A DNA stretch of 64,000 nucleotides from Argentina anserina (taxonomy: Eukaryota > Streptophyta > Magnoliopsida > Rosales > Rosaceae): the NCBI RefSeq assembly GCF_933775445.1, contig NC_065875.1:2418001-2482000 (forward strand), in the 5' to 3' direction. Below, in pieces: positions 23,195 through 34,900 of this stretch. The position numbers and the translations under genes are program-made. Numbering within the stretch: position 1 is the first letter of the stretch; every line of letters begins with the position of its first letter. The notes beneath the pieces were generated by a model. The model did not search any database and was not told where the DNA came from. It worked only from the letters and a program-made list of their open reading frames with translations.

Positions 23195-23306
23195 TTAGCT
23201 CTCCATTCGGTTGGTATGGGTCTCTCCCATCTAACATTATCGGCCTTTTGGCCTAGTTTCTTTCAATATAAATCACTAAGCTTCCAAAAAGAACTTAGTA
23301 CTTGAT

Positions 23307-24568
23307 TAGTATAAACAAAATAAATATTGCTGCTAGAAGTTTTGTTGGAGCATCATACAATAGCTCTTTCAAAAATAATTCAAAAATTAGATAGTTTTAT
23401 GCTAACTTTTATCTCCAATAGAATATTAAAATAGTACACAAATTTAATTTTATTAAGTTAACTAAATTTGGCTAAGAGTGAACTATAACTAGTTTGTTAT
23501 TGAGTCAAATAACTAAATTCATATAAAGTTATAATTTGAACCTTGACATTTTTTGTTAAAAGCCACTCGATCTCTCTTTCCTTCCTAACTAAATATGGTT
23601 AGAACTTTTAGCAAAAGCTTCTTCAGATTTAATTGTTCTCCTAGAAATAGAATTTAGCCAAGAACTATTCATATTAATTTCAAATAATATTTGAAATAAC
23701 TAGTCTCTAGAGATGCCCAATGTTCAAATTATGACTTAGTTTGAGTTTAAATAGTTGTTGCCTTGCTGGAGATGAACTTAACAAGCTAGTTATAGTTTAT
23801 TTTTTTTGTTAGAAAATTAGAATATATTCCATTAGACAAGGCGTCCATACCAGCTAAAGCCCACACAACCACCTCGGTCATGCAGGAGCATGTTCCAATA
23901 CAAATTCTAAAAGCAAGATCATTATTAAACAAAATTAAATAATCTAAACAAAAGATCTAAAAGTTATGTCCAAATAGGCCGACAATTGAGACTAAAACTG
24001 AAAAACATAAAAAAACAAAAAAAAACCCATATACTCCTATATATCGTAGTAGACTCAAGCATCATTACAAACTAGTTTGGCGTCTAAGACCCAACGGTAA
24101 ACTATACATTATTTCTAAAATATATACCACTTTGTAATGTGGTTGAAAAGTGAGTCAAATAATGAACTTCACTTTATAATTTCAAAGTGGACATTGACTC
24201 TGGATAAGAACTATATATATACATGGAGTGTAGATTGTAAAATTGGGAGTACAAATTTTACTACAATATATATATATATATACATGTCGCTTCAGGTGCA
24301 TATGTCTGCACCGCGCGGATTCGCTGATTCCGACGACGGTAGGCCACAACAGCGCGGCGGGCCAGCACAATCGTACTACCCACCTCCCGGCGATCCCATA
24401 TGTGCCGGGCGGAGCTCCATCGGTGACCCACGGGGCCGGAATCTGTAAAAATTAAGTTTCTAGGCAGATTATGGCGATTTTGCAATTCCAGCCGCCGTGG
24501 GTGCCAATGGAGCTCTGACCGGCACAAACTCTCATTCTTGCTTTATTAATAGAAGATTAATCCATCAA
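23307..24568. other. Intergenic AT-rich DNA with a GC-rich patch
   Basis: Mostly AT-rich and featureless. A short TA-rich run at 24266-24283 is followed by an abrupt GC-rich patch (about 24285-24530) with short proline/glycine-rich frames. No protein family was recognised in it. Confidence 0.45.
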
Positions 24569-24835
24569 TTAAATTGTCTCCATTAGGTAATATTCAATAC
24601 AAATTGCATCCATAAGCTGCATGTTTAGTCTTTCGGACACTAGCAGACTAATGAGGTAGCGAAAGGTAATGATGTCCATAACAGGAGAATAAATCTCTTT
24701 ATAGTCAATGTCATGTCGTTGTGAGAATCCTTGCACCACAAGTCTTGCTTTATAACGCATGACCTCGTTCATCTCATTATGCATACGAACGAAGACCCAT
24801 TTATATCCAACAAGTTTGACATCTCCTAGAGTCAA
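24569..24835 (-). pseudogene. Ty1/copia reverse transcriptase N-terminal part
   Basis: VGYKWVFVRMHNEMNEVMRY, then YKARLVVQGFSQRHDIDY and YSPVMDIITFRYLISL, are the classic copia RT start (KWVFK, KARLVAKG, YSPV). The frame then decays before the catalytic YVDD motif. Confidence 0.88.
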
Positions 24836-25243
24836 TTCAACCTTTCTAAAGACTTATCTCTTCTTTAATGAGTTAAGTTCAACCTTGCTTCCTTCCACTT
24901 CGGCCAATCTGCTCTGCGTTCACATTCAACTACATAGCGAGTTCAACGTTGTCTTCAGATATAATCTCATGTGCGACGGAATAAGCGAAAACGTCATCAA
25001 TGTGTGTGGTGGCTCAGTTTCGGACCGATTGCTCACTTGTATAGTTCACTGAGATTTCGTTGCTCTCTAGCATCAAACAAGGTTCCATAGCGTCCCACGG
25101 TAACACTTGAGTTGATTCATGGACATAACTATAATCAGAGACAACTTCATATGATGGAAATTAATCGTTGATGACGCGTTGTGCCTTGGTCATTAGCAAT
25201 ATCTACAAAGTTGTGGGGCATCAAATCCGCGACTTTCTGGAGG

Positions 25244-26100
25244 TCAAATGGACACCACATTCCCATCTCCCCCTAACAACGGTAAGCATGTGTCATCAAA
25301 GTGACAATCTGCAAATCTTGTAATAAAGAGATCTCCGGTGGTTAGTTCTAAGTAGCGGACAATAGTTGGGGAATGATAGCTAACATAGATACCTAATCGT
25401 CTCTGAGGACCCATTTTAATACACAGTGGAGGCGTAATAGGCACATAAATGGCGCAACCAAATATGCATAAGTGTGAAATATTGGGTTCGTAACTAGTAA
25501 CCACCTGGTACGCATTAAATGCTTGGTTTGCCGCGGGTCTGAAACGAATAAGTATCTATGCATGCAACACTGCATATTCCCACATAGAGACTGACATGTT
25601 AGTATCCATAATCATAGCCCAAGAAACAAGCTGAATACACTTGATGGTAGCCTATGCTAAACTATTATGTGAATGAACATGAGGAACGAGATGTTCAATT
25701 TTGATCCTAATGGACATGGAGTAATCATTAAAAGTTTCAGAAGTGAATTCTCCAGCATTATCCAAACAAATGGATTTGATAGGATGGTCAAGTTGGTGAG
25801 TTCAAGTTTGATGATCTCAGCTAATAACTTAGAAAATGCAACATTCCTTGTGGATAACAAAGCAACGTGTGACCAACACGTCGATGCATCAACCAATAGC
25901 ATAAAATATCTAAAAGGTCCACATTCCGGTTGAATAGGTCCACAAATGTCACCTTGAATATGTTGTAAGAATGAAATGTTCTGGGTTGAAGCCTTAGCAA
26001 AGGAACGGCTTCCTTGAAATTTAGCAAGAGAACAAGCTTTGCAAAACGAGCGAGATACATTAGAGATTGTCATAAAGGCATTAGAAATCACGAGAGGCAT
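25244..26100 (-). pseudogene. Ty1/copia integrase, degenerate
   Basis: The frames contain SRSFCKACSLAKFQGSRSF (the CC of the HHCC finger), HIQGDICGPIQP (first catalytic Asp), RYFMLLVDASTCWSHV, and downstream SHLCIFGCAIYVPITPP with LGIYVSYHSPTIVRYLE, the copia integrase C-terminal block. A HRRVGH fragment in another frame lies near 25870. Several frame changes are present; the region encoding the last catalytic Glu is unclear. Confidence 0.82.
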
Positions 26101-26850
26101 TACAAGCTCCTATAAAGGAGGGGATGCCGCCACCGATGGCTTGAATTCCGTGGAGCTGCCAAGAGGGGCAGGCTCAGCCTGACCGTGTGAAGCACATGTG
26201 AGGTGGAAAAATGACGAGAAACGATGAGGAAATCTCCGTAAAATGTGCCCGAAATTGATGGCACTGATGACCGGAAAACCAATCAGTGATGATTGGAGCT
26301 AGCCGGTATAGAGGTCGGAACTGTAGGTCCAACATGGGACGCCGGTAGGAACCGGGTGGTGGCACTGGAAACGTCGACAAATGGCCGGAAGGCAGCCAAA
26401 ATGGCCATAAACGGTTGCAACATGTTCCGAAAACGTCGAAATAGTGGCCGGATACGGTCAAGGAGGCTAAAACGACGTCAATTTTGACGTTCCGAGTTCG
26501 TTTTTTTAATTATATGTTTGAAATTCAGAATGTAGTGCTATTGGGGTCTCATGTAACCCATAATCATCTAATTTAAAAACCACGTGTGTTGTACACGTTG
26601 ACCATCATACTAAGTGTAAGGTAAATAAAATTCTCAGAGAGATCGACTTGTGAATAAGAAATTGAGAAATTTTATTGAATGCCAATCTTTAATACATCAT
26701 AAACGAACTTCTAATTCCAAAATCAAAAGACTATTACAAAGTCAATGAAAATAACAATGGCGGTCGGCCATAACAATACTTGAAATCATATAGCTAAGAT
26801 AAGCTAAAAACGACTAATCAAAGTCTGGCGTATCCATTGTAGGGGCCGGA
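26100..26850. other. Non-coding block where the copia protease is expected
   Basis: No protease motif was found here. The block is rich in GGCCGGA/TGGCCGG words and ends in AT-rich sequence near 26480-26700. It may be an unrecognised insertion or highly diverged element sequence. Confidence 0.4.
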
Positions 26851-26969
26851 GGCTTAGCCTTGGAAGTAAGGGGCTCGGGCTTCATGAAGAAGTGCTGAGT
26901 CTCGATCTAATGTACTTCATCCACATCATTCAATTCGGGTTGTAGAAATTTTTTCTTGGCGGAGTATGC

Positions 26970-27880
26970 CTTGATCATCTCCTTGTTAGCTCAACAGTCG
27001 CGATTAAAGTGCTTGAAGAAGCTACATTTGAAACATGGAGACTTGCCATTACTAGAATTAGAGGCATGAGGAGGCACACGACCTCTTTGAGGTTTGGGAC
27101 GGGGAAAGCCTCCCCCTAAGGATGCAGCGCCGCCACCATCACGAGTCCATGTGTTGGATTTGGGCTGAGATCGGCCTAGTTGCCTTCTGTCACGAGAATT
27201 GTTGCTTTGTTATTGGTATGGAGCATTCCTCGCTTGATTCTTTTACTTATGAGATTTTCCATAGTTAGACTGTGGTGTAACAATCTTTTTAGTGCCAACA
27301 TGTCTATTCTTATTGTTGAGGAGAATCTCAGAATGCCTCTCCTTCTTTGCCAAGAGTGCCATTAAGTCGGCGAAAGTCCGGATCTTCCCTTCTTCTACAT
27401 GAGTGTCGTACGTATGAGCTTAAACCTCATAGTTGATTGGAAACGTGTCCAATGTCTTATTGAGAAGATTGAGGTCGGTATTGATGACACCAACGGTGCG
27501 AAGGTCAGATTGCAGGCATATCATATCCTGATTGAAGTCATCCAGTCTCTTATAGTCCAATAGACAGATGCTATCCCATCTAACGATCATTCAAGGAGAA
27601 GCTTATCATGAACATTGTCGTACCACAAGTGATGTGTGTCCCATAATTCTTTAAGATCTTTTACGTTCAAGTATTGCCTCTTGAGAGTTGCATAGATGTA
27701 ACGTCTCATGAAGATGAGAGCTTGAGTCTTGGTCATAGGTGGGAAAATAGTAGAAGGGTCAGCAAACATGCCTTAAATCCCTCGGCTCTCAAAAGCGAGC
27801 TCCATGTCGAAAACCTAGCGGTGGTATTCTTTGCCTTCAATATCAAGAAGGCCAAATTTCAGTCGCGATGTCGATGACAT
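26970..27880 (-). pseudogene. Ty1/copia gag, degenerate
   Basis: The minus strand shows MFADPSTIFPPMTKTQALIF with YIYATLKRQYLNVKDLKELW, a copia gag (UBN2-type) core. Near 27040-26997 lies a complete CX2CX4HX4C zinc knuckle, CFKCSFFKHFNRDC, preceded by basic, Gly-rich sequence. Stops and frame changes interrupt the rest. Confidence 0.8.
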
Positions 27881-28601
27881 CTACAAAAAAAATTACGGAA
27901 TCGATTAGATTCAAGTATAGCAGGAATTAGAAGGGGTGACGTATATGGTCACAACAAAAATCGATGCAAACGGTGATACTCACGATCGCACCCAAAAACG
28001 CGGTACACTCAGGCAATCACACGAAATCGATTAACTTACTTTTCAAAAACAATCGTGACTCCCCCATGATCGTCACACGAAAAATATCGATCAAAGAGAA
28101 GAGTGGCGAGTTCCCTCGTTTGGCCTCATCTGCGGTATAAGAATGGCGGGAGATTGAAATAAGGCAAATATTGCCCGATATAATATATATATACATTCAA
28201 AAGCGGGAACTTTAATTAAAAATTACCTTTGAAGGTGTGGAGAAAACATGAGTAGTTTCTCTTGAGTGAAGATGTTGCTTACTAAGTTCGTGTTGCTTGC
28301 GTGAATATGCCGGAGGAGCAATTTTGAATGCTTTGATGCGGGGTCTTGCAGGGAAAACCGTTGATTTTGCGAGGCGAAAGCGTAGGAGGCCTTATAGAGC
28401 TGCGGGGCTGCTAGCCGGGAATGCAGGGGGCTGCCGGAGGTGCGGTTGGAGGTGATGGGGCCGTGCAAGGCTATCGCCGATGAGGAGCATCGACGGAAAA
28501 AAGGTGCCGGAGGTCGGAATCAAGGGCGGTCGCGAGGGAGAAAAAGAAAGTGTTTTCTAGGGCGCTAAAAGTTCATGGTTTTAGGGCAAAGTGCGTGATA
28601 A

Positions 28602-28753
28602 TGTGATGCTGAATGATAAATACGAGAGTAATTCATATAATAACTGTATCTTTATTGAATGATATAGATGCCTATATATAAGCATTACATAACCACAATT
28701 GCGTAGGATTCGAAGTCCTAATCTATTACAGATATGCGAATTTATCTTTAACA
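28602..28753 (-). repeat. Ty1/copia 5' LTR
   Basis: On the minus strand it starts TGTTAAAGATAAATTCGC, contains ATTGTGGTTATGTAATGC and TATATAGG, and ends CAGCATCACA (152 bp). It is closely related to the separate LTR at 31570-31729. Confidence 0.8.
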
Positions 28754-29901
28754 GGAAACCTAATAAGGTTAAGACACACACAAACGTATAATAATAATTA
28801 TTTGAAGCAAATTAGAGATAATCCCGTCTTGAAACCTTTCTTTTTATACTAAATCTACACCTATAATGTGAACTTATATCGACTATGTTACCCTCTTAAT
28901 ATGAGTACAAAAATATTTCTTAATATAGTTGTCGACTGTAATTCAAATTTATCATTTTTCTTCATATCATCATTTTTTTCATAATTACTTACACTACTAA
29001 ATTCGGGTGATTATTGGCCTTTAATAGTATCTATTTTCTATAGCGGTAGATCTTTTTCGGGGTGTGGTATGTCCTTCTACTCTCATTAGCAATATGAAGA
29101 CACATGCAGAGGCTTTTTGGCCACACCACCAACATCGCCGGCATCACTTTGCTTCTTGAAAGTGTCTGCCTCCTATCTTCTTTCCCCATATATGATGCAT
29201 CATGCATGCATGGCTTACCCAATGGCCGGACTATACCATAACAAGTCACCGTACTTACGTAGAACCATGAGACCCAGGCAGAAAGTGGTAGAAAGTCCTA
29301 GGATTTTGTCTGATCTTGTCTACGTATCGATCGATCGAGTAAACTGAACATGCATGCAAGTATTTAAAATGGTCATATAACACAGTATATATATATATAT
29401 ATATATTATGCATAATGAAGTTTTCCAACTAATTACGGTAAGAAAGAATACGAACGGGCATCCTCAATTACCAGAATGTGCTGATTGAGCTCCCCGAAGC
29501 CCTTTTCTTTCTAATTATGTCATTCGTGAAATGAATTAAAAGCAGTGAAAAAAGATGGGTGCAAATAATCGATGGACTAGCACATGGATCAGTAAGATTA
29601 TTTTTGTATAATAAAGCATTGACAAAGCGGACAAAGCCAGGTAAATTTTATTATAAAAAAAGAAGAAGAAGCAAGATACAAGCATGAGTGCAGGGAGCAT
29701 CCTTCATCCCTTCAAAAGCAAACAAGCCGGAGAAGGGCAGACAAACTACATCTCTGCCCGTAATTCGCAAAACATAAATATAGAATAAAGTAGACAGGGA
29801 CAAACATTAACCTTGCTATCTGCTTGTTTTCTATGATCGATGAAGACGAACATATAGCAAAAATACAACCAAAGAGAATTAAAATTTGGTTCACTCGGTC
29901 A
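28754..29901. other. Intergenic, 3' flank of UGT copy 2
   Basis: AT-rich, with a (TA)n run at about 29385-29406. No coding or terminal repeat structure was recognised. The nearby short frames (29117-29347, 29031-29249) have no family features. Confidence 0.5.
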
Positions 29902-31427
29902 TCAAGATTTGATGATATTTACCAAAGCTTTCAAGTCTTGAGCTGACCGCCCGTTTGGTGCAACAGCCTCTTGAGCAAGTTGTTTAAGGATTTCAATTCT
30001 CTGTCTCGTTTCTTTTCCTTGCTCAAGCGATAAAGCTTGTTCCAATGCCTTGACTGCTCCCGTTTTACTGAAAACGCCTCCCTCAATCCTCACACCGATC
30101 TTCCATACAATTTCTACACTCCGCATAAGTAGAAATTGATCAGCAAAGCAAGGCCTCCCAATTATGGGCACACCACAAGTTATACTCTCCAAAATTGAGT
30201 TCCAACCGCAATGTGTTACATTCACTCCAACCGAGCTATGATTGAGGATTTTCTCTTGCTTCACCCATGGAACTACTTTTCCTAGCGATAACTTGTTTGT
30301 TCTTTCAATAAATCCTTGTGGAAAGTGCTCTTGATTTCCCCGGAATGACCAAATGAAGGGGAATCCACCTTCCTCTAATGCCTCAGCTAATGCTCCTACC
30401 TCCATGGGAGGCAGTGCCCCAACAGTTCCAAAGCTGATGTATGCTACCGAAGCAGGCTTCTGCTTATCCAACCACTGTAAGCAGCCATCCTCCTCCTCCT
30501 CCTCCTCATCATCATCATTTTCTGTTTGTACTGGCCGTATAAGATGTTGTGGCCCAACAAGGACCAACCTCTGGAGTCGTTTCTTCAATTCCTCAGAACC
30601 TTTCAAGTCCATCATTTCAAACGACAACCGCAGTTGCTTGTGGCAGCTTCTGTCCCATTTTATACAACATTTTTCCAAGCGGCGATTCTACGGCATCTCC
30701 AAGTGCAATTTCCTTCTGTATGTCCGATGCTCGGAAATCATCTGAGAATCCTGGTAGAAAGCCTAAAGTTTTGTCTTCCTCTTGTCCTAATTATATATAT
30801 ATGTACACACAGAATTGAATAACATAAGTTATGAATATATATTGTTCTACGTACATATTAATTCATGTTACTTTTCACATTAGGGAAAGGGAAGAAGAAG
30901 AAGTAATATATACGTTATTATGTACCTTGCAGTTTCTCTTTAATTAGATCAGTCTCAATATGAAGAAGCATCGAACGTTGTTCAGAAATCCAAAAGGTCA
31001 CCCAAGAAACATGCATTTTCTCGGCTATGTCACCAGCAAACCAGAGAAAAGCATCCGAAATCAAACAGTCGAACTTGTGTTCTGTTGCTGCCTCCACCTC
31101 TTTGATTGCCTTCTCAAAGCTACCAACTGCAGTGTCAAGGAACAACTCAACATGCTCCAGCAGAGGATTTCCGGATGAAGGGGGTGTGTAGCCATCTGGC
31201 AAACCATCCCATACGTTGTAAGGCTTTATATTACCAGAGTCCTTGTTGATGGAACCCAAGAAGAGGGAGCTATTTGATTTAGATATGTTGAAGAAGGTGA
31301 ACTGCATTTCTGGGGCCAGAGTTAAAATGGAACGTACAAATCGGAGAAGAGAGGCGGGATGAGAGGTGAATGGAAATACTAAAACAGCAACATTTTGAGG
31401 ACCAGTACCAGCAATTTTGTGGCTCAT
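29902..31427 (-). pseudogene. UGT78-like UDP-glycosyltransferase, copy 2, frameshifted
   Basis: Exon 1 is 31427-30926 (502 nt, the same length and phase-1 donor as copy 1). The intron ends at AG 30788-30787, and exon 2 is 30786-29902. Catalytic-type motifs are intact: VFPFTSH, CLISDAFLWF, and a canonical PSPG box from WVKQEKIL through THCGWNSILE to FADQ. The enzyme class moves sugar from UDP-sugars to flavonoid-type acceptors. Compared with copy 1 (VNSFETMDL), about 8 bp are missing before FEMMDL at about 30622. The frame therefore hits TGA at 30617-30619, and everything after roughly residue 224, including the PSPG box, is out of frame. No other break was seen, so the loss may be recent or a sequencing error. 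An upstream in-frame ATG at 31442 is possible, but MSHKIA at 31427 matches copy 1. Confidence 0.88.
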
Positions 31428-31508
31428 TTTGAAAACTTTCAAGCTAATAGAGAAGTGAAGTGATCAAATTATATATTGAACATACCCACCCATTCAAATA
31501 TAGTGTGT

Positions 31509-31511
<3 letters not shown>

Positions 31512-31553
<42 letters not shown>
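31512..31553. repeat. (TA)n microsatellite
   Basis: About 21 TA units roughly 85-125 bp upstream of the UGT copy 2 start, beside a copia LTR. It may contain or replace the UGT TATA region. Confidence 0.95.
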
Positions 31554-31556
<3 letters not shown>

Positions 31557-31569
31557 TATATGTACAAAT

Positions 31570-31729
31570 TGTTGGAGGAGGAACGAAACGAGAATAATAA
31601 CGACATAATGGAGCAGAACGTAACCGTTTATTGATTGATAAAGTGGCATATATATATGCATTACATAACCACAATTCCGTAGGATTCGGAATCCTAATCT
31701 ATTACAGAGATGGAAATCTATCTCTAACA
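31570..31729 (-). mobile_element. Ty1/copia solo LTR
   Basis: On the minus strand it starts TGTTAGAGATAGATTTCC and ends TTCCTCCTCCAACA (160 bp). Internal segments such as ATTGTGGTTATGTAATGC match the copia LTR at 28602-28753. No clear 5-bp target duplication is left. It sits about 140 bp upstream of the UGT copy 2 start. Confidence 0.78.
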
Positions 31730-33199
31730 ATAAACCAAATAAGGCTAAGACACACAAAATGGTAGAATAGTAATTCTTTCAGAACAAATATTTATTTTTA
31801 ATTTTCAATGTATTTATTTATATTTTTCTAATATCTTTTAACATACCATATTACGTAAAATAATAAATATATAAATCAATAAAATGTTTCGAAAAAAAAC
31901 ATTGTAGCAAGTGTTCCACTTAAATAATTTTATTAATTTATTTCATTATTAAATATGAATAAATATATAATGATAATATTGTCCCTCAAATGCATGACAT
32001 GTGACTTAAAATTAAATAGAAAATATTAAATTTAACGGATATAGTGCAAATCGGTAATTTTTACAAAATTTAGGAGGTAAATTGATTCAAATACAAGTTC
32101 ATGATGCAATTTGAAAATTATGACCAAATTTGAGATGTAAATCGATATTTATGCCATTACTCAATGCTATATTATGCACTACGTATGGATATTCAATAAT
32201 TGCATACTGGTCCCTTCTAACGGCTAGCTGGTGGGTGACAAGTGGACATAAAATTAAATTCAATTCTCCGGTGATGTCCTTCATCGACTCGACGCTATAC
32301 TCATCTGCGCTTCCTCCGGTCGAGAGTTAGGTACATATGCTGCACCCGCATATCTGTGATCCAGCAACAGTAATTCGAATTTTACAGTAGAGACTCACCT
32401 ACCATTTAACAATATTCGATGGATCTTATATGTGTTTTTTATCAATACATCTATCATTCATGATCCATAACGATCCATTATAATGCAAGTTACAAACAAA
32501 AGCGAAAGGAAAAATACCGATATTTGAACAAGCTTGAATACTTGCAATTGATATAAAGAAAAATTCATAAGATTGTGAGAGATTAGGAATGGTTAATCTT
32601 GGGTGGAGACTGGAGACAGTAAAGTACGAGCGACTTGCCAAGAGAAAACTTGGTTTTTTTATGGTTTTGGAGAGCAAACTTACATATATAAGAGATTTGT
32701 TTTAGTTGGAAGAAGAGAGTATGTCGGTAGGTCCTTTGTTTAGAGTACTACAAATCAACTGAGTCTCTATTAAATCAATAATAGTGTCCTTATGATACTG
32801 TTGTTACAATCATAATACCAAACACATGTGGAAAATTATGCTCTATGCAGCTTTATAACGTACAACGTGAACAGTGATGAACATTAGATATACACAGTAA
32901 AAGTAAACAGTGATAAAATGTGAAATCTAGATAGTAAAAATTTATTACTGTTCTATTATGAACATAGCTTTAATTTCTTAGGAATTAGCCTTCAATATGC
33001 CAATAATTTTCACTTAACGACATTTTTGTCTAAACTGTTATTTTTCTTTTGGTGAAATCACTGTTATCCTAGAAAGTAATAAATCTATGTTTTAATAGTG
33101 CAGTTGAAACACTGATGAAACATGCAAATTTGACTAACATGCAAAAAAAATCAAGCAAATTTAAATATTTTTGCGACGGAATTTTAGGGCACTAGATAA
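31730..33199. other. Intergenic AT-rich DNA
   Basis: No gene found. Short stretches near 32860-32960 with repeated GAACAGTGA and ACAGTAAAA words resemble LTR-type sequence of the families seen elsewhere in the window, but no ends are recognisable. Confidence 0.45.
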
Positions 33200-33202
33200 A
33201 GT

Positions 33203-33208
33203 TTTATT
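33203..33208 (-). terminator. Viral poly(A) signal candidate
   Basis: AATAAA on the minus strand lies about 290 bp downstream of the viral TATA box. Caulimovirids place the poly(A) signal shortly after the genome promoter. Confidence 0.45.
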
Positions 33209-33497
33209 TATTCAACATAAATATAAATACATAACTCAAAGCCTTCCTCTTAGGTAAACAACTGAGTTGTTTAGCTACACATGATTAAAATAAAAATTCA
33301 AACTTACTTGTAGAAAAATGCACACCACACCAGATGAATACAACAGAGGACACTTTACACAGTAGTAGACACACTCACAGTTCACACTATACTACATACT
33401 CACTATACTAGAACACTAATAGATTGGTTTCCCCTTCTTGAAAAGCTTAAGTTCTTCTGATTTTTCTCTCTTCTGCCATCCCAAAGAAGTTCGCCCT

Positions 33498-33507
33498 CCT
33501 TATATAG
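33498..33507 (-). promoter_or_regulatory. Viral 35S-type promoter, TATA box
   Basis: On the minus strand, CTATATAAGGAGGGCG follows a purine-rich, enhancer-like upstream stretch and lies beyond the last viral ORF. The TATATAAGGA form and the position in the non-coding part of the genome are as in caulimovirid genome promoters. It points toward UGT copy 2. Confidence 0.6.
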
Positions 33508-33975
33508 CAATCCCACTCTCAGCCTCAATCATAACTTCCTTAAGAAATGGACGACATATAATCTTAACTTTGCTGACTTTTTAAAATAAAGTTGGTTGTT
33601 ATTATGCATCGGCAAACTGTTTCATAAAAGCAGAGAGAGGCGTTTTTATTGTTTGGATGTGTCGGCAGCTCACGTTCCTTATTTGGATGCGTTGGTAGCT
33701 CTTACTTTTCCATTATGTTCGTGACATTGCAAATTCCTCATATGCACAATCATAATCTGCCAAATAATCTTGGCCTTCATGGTCGCTTTCTTGCTCTGCA
33801 TCTTCTTTTCCATCTAGATCTGAGTCATAGGAAAAATGATAAAGAATCTTGTATCTTTTCTCTCTCTACACTTTCTTTAGTCATACGATGATTTTTAGAG
33901 TTCCATCTATTTCATTTCTCATGATAGGAGAGCAAAAATCACAGACATCTGGTGGAGAATGATTGTAGCATGTGA

Positions 33976-34900
33976 CTATGATTTTTCTCCACTGGCTAAA
34001 AGACTGGACTCATAATCTCTTTGAACCATGTTTTTGATGCACATAATGGACATGGCTTTCATCCACAGAATGCTATTATTGGGATTGCCATTTTTTCCTG
34101 AATTTTTTGAATTCTTGATTGGACCCTGAATAATTCTCACATAGTGATATGGAGATATGTAATTTTTGTGTGCATCAAACACTTCCCATTCTGGAGGGGT
34201 AGAAATGAATTTCAATCTCAAGATTCATCCATCTGGACGAATGTTCTTTACTGCATGAGTTATGATTTTTAGAAAACCCTCCATTCTCAATGAGCCACTT
34301 CTGCTTCTGAGGGTGTTCTGTTTGAACATCTACAAGATATCTCCAATAATATGGGCCGGAAACTATTGCTAAGGTTGAAGGAAGTATTTTACCGTCTCCA
34401 ATTTTGTAGCGAAATTTCAACCAAGCTAATTCCTTTAGGGCTAAAATAGGAACTTGTGCACTTTTAGGTGCCTCCAAATACTTGATCATTGCACCGCCTT
34501 CCTTCAAATTTTCTTTTTCCTTTTCTTTTTCTTTTGCATGGACTCTATACAATTCTTCTGTCAGGACATTGTGGCTTCTTAACAGATGTTCTTTATCTTA
34601 CTCATAGAAAGCTTGTAGAACATTATCCATAACGATCTTATGCTTGAAAGCCAATAGCTTCTCTGTTTTTAATATTGGTTCTTTAAATATCTTTTAAATG
34701 ATAGCCATGAATATTTTTCTTTCCAATGACCTCAACCATTTTTCCCCTAAAGGGGCTATTCTGCTTTTTGGCAAAGCATCAGCCTTCAACAAACTTGTTT
34801 TGCCTTTCCGTTTGTCATTTAAGACGGGCTAGCCGGTCTTTTACCCTGAGACCGATTAGTTGAGGTTGTATCCTTGGGACATAAAAAATACTCTTTACCA
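33976..34900 (-). pseudogene. Caulimovirid ORF downstream of RNase H, degenerate
   Basis: The best frame (34552-34175) is preceded by a related degenerate part up to about 34900. It has a Lys/Glu repeat (KEKEKEKENLKEG), then an IKYLEAPKSA segment and several Trp/Tyr-rich stretches. I do not recognise a domain. Its position after RNase H and before the promoter fits the second ORF known from some endogenous caulimovirids. Several stops are present. Assignment to the virus rests on position. Confidence 0.55.

Larger units (their letters stand above)
19609..23291 (+). mobile_element. 5'-truncated L1-type LINE (3.68 kb)
   Basis: It is flanked by the 15-bp duplication. It contains ORF2 remnants in plus-strand order: apurinic endonuclease, reverse transcriptase, zf-RVT and a terminal RNase H-like segment. 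The right end has only a short A-rich tail (CCAAAAAG). The ORF1 (nucleic-acid-binding) region is absent, so the copy is 5'-truncated. Many stops and frameshifts make it dead. Confidence 0.93.
24569..28753 (-). mobile_element. Decayed Ty1/copia retrotransposon, 3' truncated
   Basis: The minus strand carries, in copia order, a 5' LTR (28753-28602), gag with zinc knuckle, integrase and then reverse transcriptase. Integrase before RT is diagnostic of Ty1/copia. The RT is cut off near 24569, and no 3' LTR or RNase H was found. A weak primer site resembling TGGTATCAGAGC (TTATCACGCAC) directly follows the LTR. The protease region is not recognisable; 26100-26850 between gag and integrase is non-coding. 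Confidence 0.82.

Noticed and set aside
29031..29347. Small protein gene near 29.1-29.3 kb
   Set aside because: No homology recognised, no splice context, and overlapping frames on both strands.
31570..31729. Intact copia element spanning 28602-31729 with the two LTRs as a pair
   Set aside because: Both LTRs are in the same orientation, but the copia coding region lies on the other side of the LTR at 28602-28753, and the interval between them holds the UGT gene. They are separate insertions.
33480..33520. Transgene-derived 35S promoter
   Set aside because: It sits in its native viral context beside decayed viral ORFs with nested old transposons, so it is an ancient endogenous virus and not an engineered cassette.
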